From NCBI RefSeq assembly GCF_016757215.1, contig NZ_JAESIY010000004.1:62001-126000 (forward strand): a DNA stretch of 64,000 nt, given 5' to 3'. Shown piece by piece: positions 61,438 through 64,000 of this stretch (the stretch's first letter is position 1; the number at the start of each line of letters is the position of its first letter). The translations under genes and the position numbers were made by a program. The DNA comes from Fulvivirga sediminis (lineage in GTDB: Bacteria > Bacteroidota > Bacteroidia > Cytophagales > Cyclobacteriaceae). Under the pieces are notes generated by a model. That model made no database searches. It had not been told where the DNA came from and was given only the letters and a program-made list of their open reading frames with translations.

Positions 61438-62445
61438 ATGAGCAAAGTAGTCACGTTTGGCGAAGTAATGCTTCGCCTTTCTACACCCAATCACTCTCGT
61501 TTTGTACAATCAACCCAGTTTAATGCCACCTACGGAGGTGGTGAGGCCAATGTAGCTGTATCTTTGGCTCAGCTGGGCATTCGATCAGCGCATGTAACGC
61601 GCTTCCCGGATAATGAACTGGGCAAGGCTGCTACCCATCAGCTGAGAGGCTATGGCGTAGACACTGATGCCATTGTATTTGGAGGCCACCGTATGGGCCT
61701 ATATTTTCTTGAAACAGGTAGCAGTGTAAGGCCTAGCAAAATTATTTATGACCGTGCTGGCTCTTCCTTTTCTGATATTACACCTGATATGCTCAATTGG
61801 GATGAAATATTAGAGGGTGCTGACTGGTTTCATTGGACGGGCATAACGCCAGCTATATCACGAGGAGCTGCGGATTGTTGTAAAAAAGCTATTGAAGTAG
61901 CTAATAAAAAAGGAATTACGGTTTCTGGAGATATTAACTACCGAAAAAACCTATGGCAATATGGAAAAAAGGCCTCTGAGATAATGCCCGACCTTATTGC
62001 TGGGTGCGATATGCTAGTAGCCAGCACCCATGATGCGGAAGACATATTGGGTATTAAAGTTCAAAATTCTCCTAACAAAGAAATGGAGGTATTCCAACAG
62101 ATAATAACCCGATTCCCAAAAGTAAAAAAGATAGTAACTACCAAAAGAGGATCTATCAGTGCCTCTCATAATACCCTCACAGGTCATTTATATAATGGAT
62201 CTGAAATGATGAAAACAGAGGTATTTGAAGTAAACCCCATAGTAGATAGAATTGGCGGTGGCGATGCTTTCATTGCGGGAGTTATTTATGGCCAGCTAGT
62301 GTATAAAAATGATCAAAAATCCATTGATTTTGGTGTAGCTGCCTCTATACTTAAGCATACTATAGAGTGCGATGCCAATCTGGCCACAGTGGATGAAGTA
62401 GAAAACCTTATGAGCGGAAACACTTCCGGCAAAATAATCAGATAA
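61438..62445 (+). CDS. kdgK: 2-dehydro-3-deoxygluconokinase
   Basis: pfkB-family kinase that phosphorylates KDG. At 335 residues it has normal length. The N-terminal sugar-binding segment GEVMLRLSTPNHSRFVQSTQFNATYGGGEANVAV (in pieces) and the C-terminal PfkB signature RIGGGDAFIAGV (~270-282, with the catalytic Asp) are clear. The gene is squeezed between uxaC and eda with gaps of 3 bases each. Confidence 0.95.
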   Translation: MSKVVTFGEVMLRLSTPNHSRFVQSTQFNATYGGGEANVAVSLAQLGIRSAHVTRFPDNELGKAATHQLRGYGVDTDAIVFGGHRMGLYFLETGSSVRPSKIIYDRAGSSFSDITPDMLNWDEILEGADWFHWTGITPAISRGAADCCKKAIEVANKKGITVSGDINYRKNLWQYGKKASEIMPDLIAGCDMLVASTHDAEDILGIKVQNSPNKEMEVFQQIITRFPKVKKIVTTKRGSISASHNTLTGHLYNGSEMMKTEVFEVNPIVDRIGGGDAFIAGVIYGQLVYKNDQKSIDFGVAASILKHTIECDANLATVDEVENLMSGNTSGKIIR

Positions 62446-62448
62446 ACC

Positions 62449-63123
62449 ATGGCACGATTTAGCAGAATAGAAGTAGCATTAAAAATGAAAGAAACTGGCA
62501 TGGTGCCTGTATTTTACCATGCCGACCTTGAGACCTGCAAGCAGGTAATAAAAGCCTGTTATGAAGGAGGCGTAAGAGTATTTGAGTTTACCAATAGGGG
62601 TGACTTTGCTCATGAAACATTCTCCACTCTGGCCAAGTTTGTAGCCAAAGAAACACCAGAAATGATGTTTGGCGTAGGTTCTGTCGTAGATGGCCCCACG
62701 GCAGCTCTATACATTCAATCAGGTGCTGACTTTATTGTAGCCCCAATAATCAATGAAGAGACTGCCAAGGTCTGTAATCGTAGAAAAATACTTTGGTCTC
62801 CTGGCTGTGGTTCTTTAACCGAAATATCTAAAGCTGAAGAACTCGGAGCAGAAGTAGTTAAGATTTTCCCTGCCACACAAGTAGGAGGACCTGATTTTGT
62901 GAAGGCCGTAAAAGGCCCCTGCCCCTGGAGCAGCATTATGCCCACAGGAGGTGTAGAGCCTACGGAAGAAAACCTTAGTGCGTGGTTCAAAGCTGGAGTT
63001 CACTGTGTAGGCATGGGCTCACAGCTCATCACCAAATACATTATAAAAAATAATGATTATAAAACCCTAACTAAAGAAGTAATAAAAGCTATGGCTATTA
63101 TTAAGCAACTTCAAGAGGGGTAA
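62449..63123 (+). CDS. eda: bifunctional KDPG/KHG aldolase
   Basis: Splits 2-keto-3-deoxy-6-phosphogluconate into pyruvate and glyceraldehyde-3-phosphate, the last step of both uronate branches here. The 224-residue class I aldolase has the Schiff-base Lys in VVKIFPATQVGG (~136), the Pro-Gly-Cys in WSPGCGSLTE (~115), and PTGGVEPTEENL (phosphate loop, ~164). In place of the usual TLRT-E motif it has FEFTNRGD near residue 45, a variation seen in Bacteroidota members. It ends the operon; a hairpin follows. Confidence 0.94.
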   Translation: MARFSRIEVALKMKETGMVPVFYHADLETCKQVIKACYEGGVRVFEFTNRGDFAHETFSTLAKFVAKETPEMMFGVGSVVDGPTAALYIQSGADFIVAPIINEETAKVCNRRKILWSPGCGSLTEISKAEELGAEVVKIFPATQVGGPDFVKAVKGPCPWSSIMPTGGVEPTEENLSAWFKAGVHCVGMGSQLITKYIIKNNDYKTLTKEVIKAMAIIKQLQEG

Positions 63124-63136
63124 CCTTACATCAGAA

Positions 63137-63179
63137 GTCAAGCTGAGGCCTTTGATAGCTTCAAGATCCTCAGCTTGAC
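63137..63179 (+). terminator. hairpin after eda
   Basis: A perfect 12-base stem (GTCAAGCTGAGG, 63137-63148, with 63168-63179) starts 13 bases after the eda stop; the 19-base loop has its own small stem (TTGA with TCAA). There is no clear T run, so this is either a terminator of weak type or an mRNA end stabiliser. The following gap to 63382 holds nothing else I can support. Confidence 0.6.
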
Positions 63180-63382
63180 ACCTGAAACATCATCTTATTT
63201 AAAACCATTTATCTATCTCAGCCAGAACTTATCACCTCTTAAAAGACCATATTCACCATTTATCACTTCCATACGCTACCGAAAACCTTTGAATTTACAC
63301 TTCACACAAAAGCATTAGGTACAGCAAGCTCGTTTAAACAAAGTATCCTAGCTTCGCACCCTCAATAGAGATACTTTTCAAC

Positions 63383-63685
63383 ATGCTCAGGTTTTTATTC
63401 ATCATTACTACCGTATGTATTTCGGCTATTTTTAGCAGTGTGCATGCGCAAAATAAAAAGCAACTGAAAGGGCCAAAAGCAAAAAACGCAAAGCCCTGGA
63501 GGCGTACTAATGCAGTAGTTACCATAAAGCAAGAGAAGCCACAGGGGCCAGAAGCTAAAAATGCAGATGTTTGGAAAAAGGAAGAGCAGGAAAGTACTTA
63601 TATAACCAGTAGTAGTAGAAATAGGTTAAAAGGCCCTAAGGCTAAAAATCATAAAATCTGGAGCAAAGAAGCTACTGATAATTAA
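63383..63685 (+). CDS. small secreted basic protein with three GPKAKN...W repeats
   Basis: A 100-residue protein I do not recognise. The signal peptide covers ~1-22 (ends SSVHA, then Q). The mature part is basic and consists of three copies of a 14-residue unit: residues 28-41 (LKGPKAKNAKPWRR), 53-66 (PQGPEAKNADVWKK) and 82-95 (LKGPKAKNHKIWSK), linked by 11 and 15 less conserved residues. The consensus is G-P-[KE]-A-K-N-x-[KD]-x-W. There is no lipobox, membrane segment or cysteine. The ATG gives a clean signal peptide, and a strong terminator follows, so the gene is real in my view. It may bind an envelope polymer or be a structural peptide; no function is claimed. Confidence 0.75.
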   Translation: MLRFLFIITTVCISAIFSSVHAQNKKQLKGPKAKNAKPWRRTNAVVTIKQEKPQGPEAKNADVWKKEEQESTYITSSSRNRLKGPKAKNHKIWSKEATDN

Positions 63686-63720
63686 TCAATAGAGAGTTTA
63701 TTTCATAGTATATAGTTTAT

Positions 63721-63754
63721 AAGCCATTTCTAATTTTTGAAATGGCTTTTTTTT
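63721..63754 (+). terminator. intrinsic terminator after the repeat-protein gene
   Basis: A 10-base stem (AAGCCATTTC, 63721-63730, with 63739-63748) is followed by a run of T. It lies 35 bases after the stop codon. The interval 63755-63920 that follows is AT-rich without a recognised feature. Confidence 0.85.
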
Positions 63755-63920
63755 GAAGCATAAATATGTATGCAGCCCGAAATTAGCTTTGGGACTTGTT
63801 TGATATAAGCCAAAAGCCTTATTATTAGCAATTAAAAATAGAATATCCGCTAGGTTCTTATATAAGTTCCTTGTAGCAATTAATTTTATATAGGTTCTGG
63901 CACTGGCCTTTTTCTATATG

Positions 63921-64000
63921 TCAATTAAAAGACCGTCTGAAATCCAGGGGTGTAACTTCTGTTTTGGTTTTAAAAAGTTTACTAAATGACTGTGGGTGCT
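63921..64000 (-). CDS. AraC-family regulator, C-terminal end (gene continues beyond window)
   Basis: On the minus strand a frame enters at the window edge and ends with TGA at 63923-63921. The 25 codons read HPQSFSKLFKTKTEV and then TPLDFRRSFN. This is the end of an AraC/XylS-type DNA-binding domain: the recognition helix region QSFSKLFK, then the conserved T-P-x-x-F/Y-R that closes such proteins. Only the last part of the second helix-turn-helix is visible, so whether it is a simple regulator or the tail of a hybrid two-component sensor cannot be told. In glycan loci both types occur next to the genes they control. Confidence 0.7.
   Translation of the reverse strand, partial: HPQSFSKLFKTKTEVTPLDFRRSFN

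Noticed and set aside
63334-63525. 63-codon minus-strand frame over the repeat protein
   Set aside because: Shadow of the plus-strand gene, which has a signal peptide, internal repeats and a terminator.
1-64000. CRISPR array, tRNA, rRNA, prophage or complete insertion sequence
   Set aside because: Reading the intergenic stretches I saw no regular spaced repeats, no cloverleaf-like gene, no integrase or transposase domain.

Overview
The window looks like chromosomal DNA of a marine or soil Bacteroidota, most likely order Cytophagales (a Fulvivirga-like lineage is an inference, not proven). The signs are SusC/SusD pairs, a type IX secretion sorting tail on one glycoside hydrolase, TAnnTTTG-type -7 promoter boxes, a Bacteroidetes-type NUDIX AraR, and the order pheT - coiled-coil protein - zapA - rny. 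The DNA is AT-rich. I see no integrase, complete insertion sequence, CRISPR array, tRNA or rRNA.

Layout. (1) 1-6300, housekeeping: the end of a DUF1684 gene, pheT, a small coiled-coil protein, zapA, a structured 200-base gap that may hold 6S RNA, rny and a HAD phosphatase. (2) 6300-25400, an arabinan/arabinose locus on the minus strand: araB-araD-araA, a lipoprotein aldose 1-epimerase and an SSS sodium symporter; then SusC-SusD, a GH51 and three GH43 enzymes. The NUDIX regulator AraR is divergent from susC. (3) 25500-27240: uxaA, alone, behind a perfect LacI-type palindrome. (4) 27300-32100, unrelated genes: a fungal-type cytosine deaminase, an outer-membrane barrel, a CaCA exchanger, a thioesterase, a 5'-nucleotidase-like lipid-free secreted phosphoesterase and a VOC protein. 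(5) 32200-55600, a large minus-strand pectin utilisation locus: two SusC/SusD pairs, a DUF5123-type lipoprotein, PL1, GH105, two CE8 pectin methylesterases, DUF4861, GH28, two CE12-like GDSL esterases, a Gfo/Idh oxidoreductase and an alpha/beta-hydrolase. (6) 55800-63120, the plus-strand catabolic operon kduI-kduD-lacI-uxaB-uxaC-kdgK-eda. (7) 63100-64000: a small secreted repeat protein and, at the edge on the minus strand, the C-terminus of an AraC-family regulator.

How it works together. Surface and periplasmic enzymes de-esterify and cut homogalacturonan (CE8, CE12, PL1, GH28, GH105) and strip arabinan side chains from rhamnogalacturonan I (GH43, GH51); SusC/SusD pairs import the oligomers. 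Unsaturated uronate goes through KduI and KduD, and galacturonate through UxaC, UxaB and UxaA; both reach KDG, which KdgK and Eda turn into pyruvate and glyceraldehyde-3-phosphate. Arabinose goes through AraA, AraB and AraD to xylulose-5-phosphate. Both cytoplasmic pathways are complete within the window, but no obvious uronate importer for the inner membrane is present unless the SSS symporter has that role.

Regulation. The core CAATCGATTG, or a one-sided variant, lies upstream of uxaA, both pectin susC genes and uxaB, and the half-site GCAATCGTT lies upstream of kduI, the arabinan susC and the SSS gene. The LacI protein encoded at 57496-58521 is the likely reader. A separate 20-base element is shared by the araB and arabinan susC promoters and is a candidate AraR site. 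Two reading frames that seem to begin inside the palindromes (uxaA and the distal pectin susC) very likely start further downstream.
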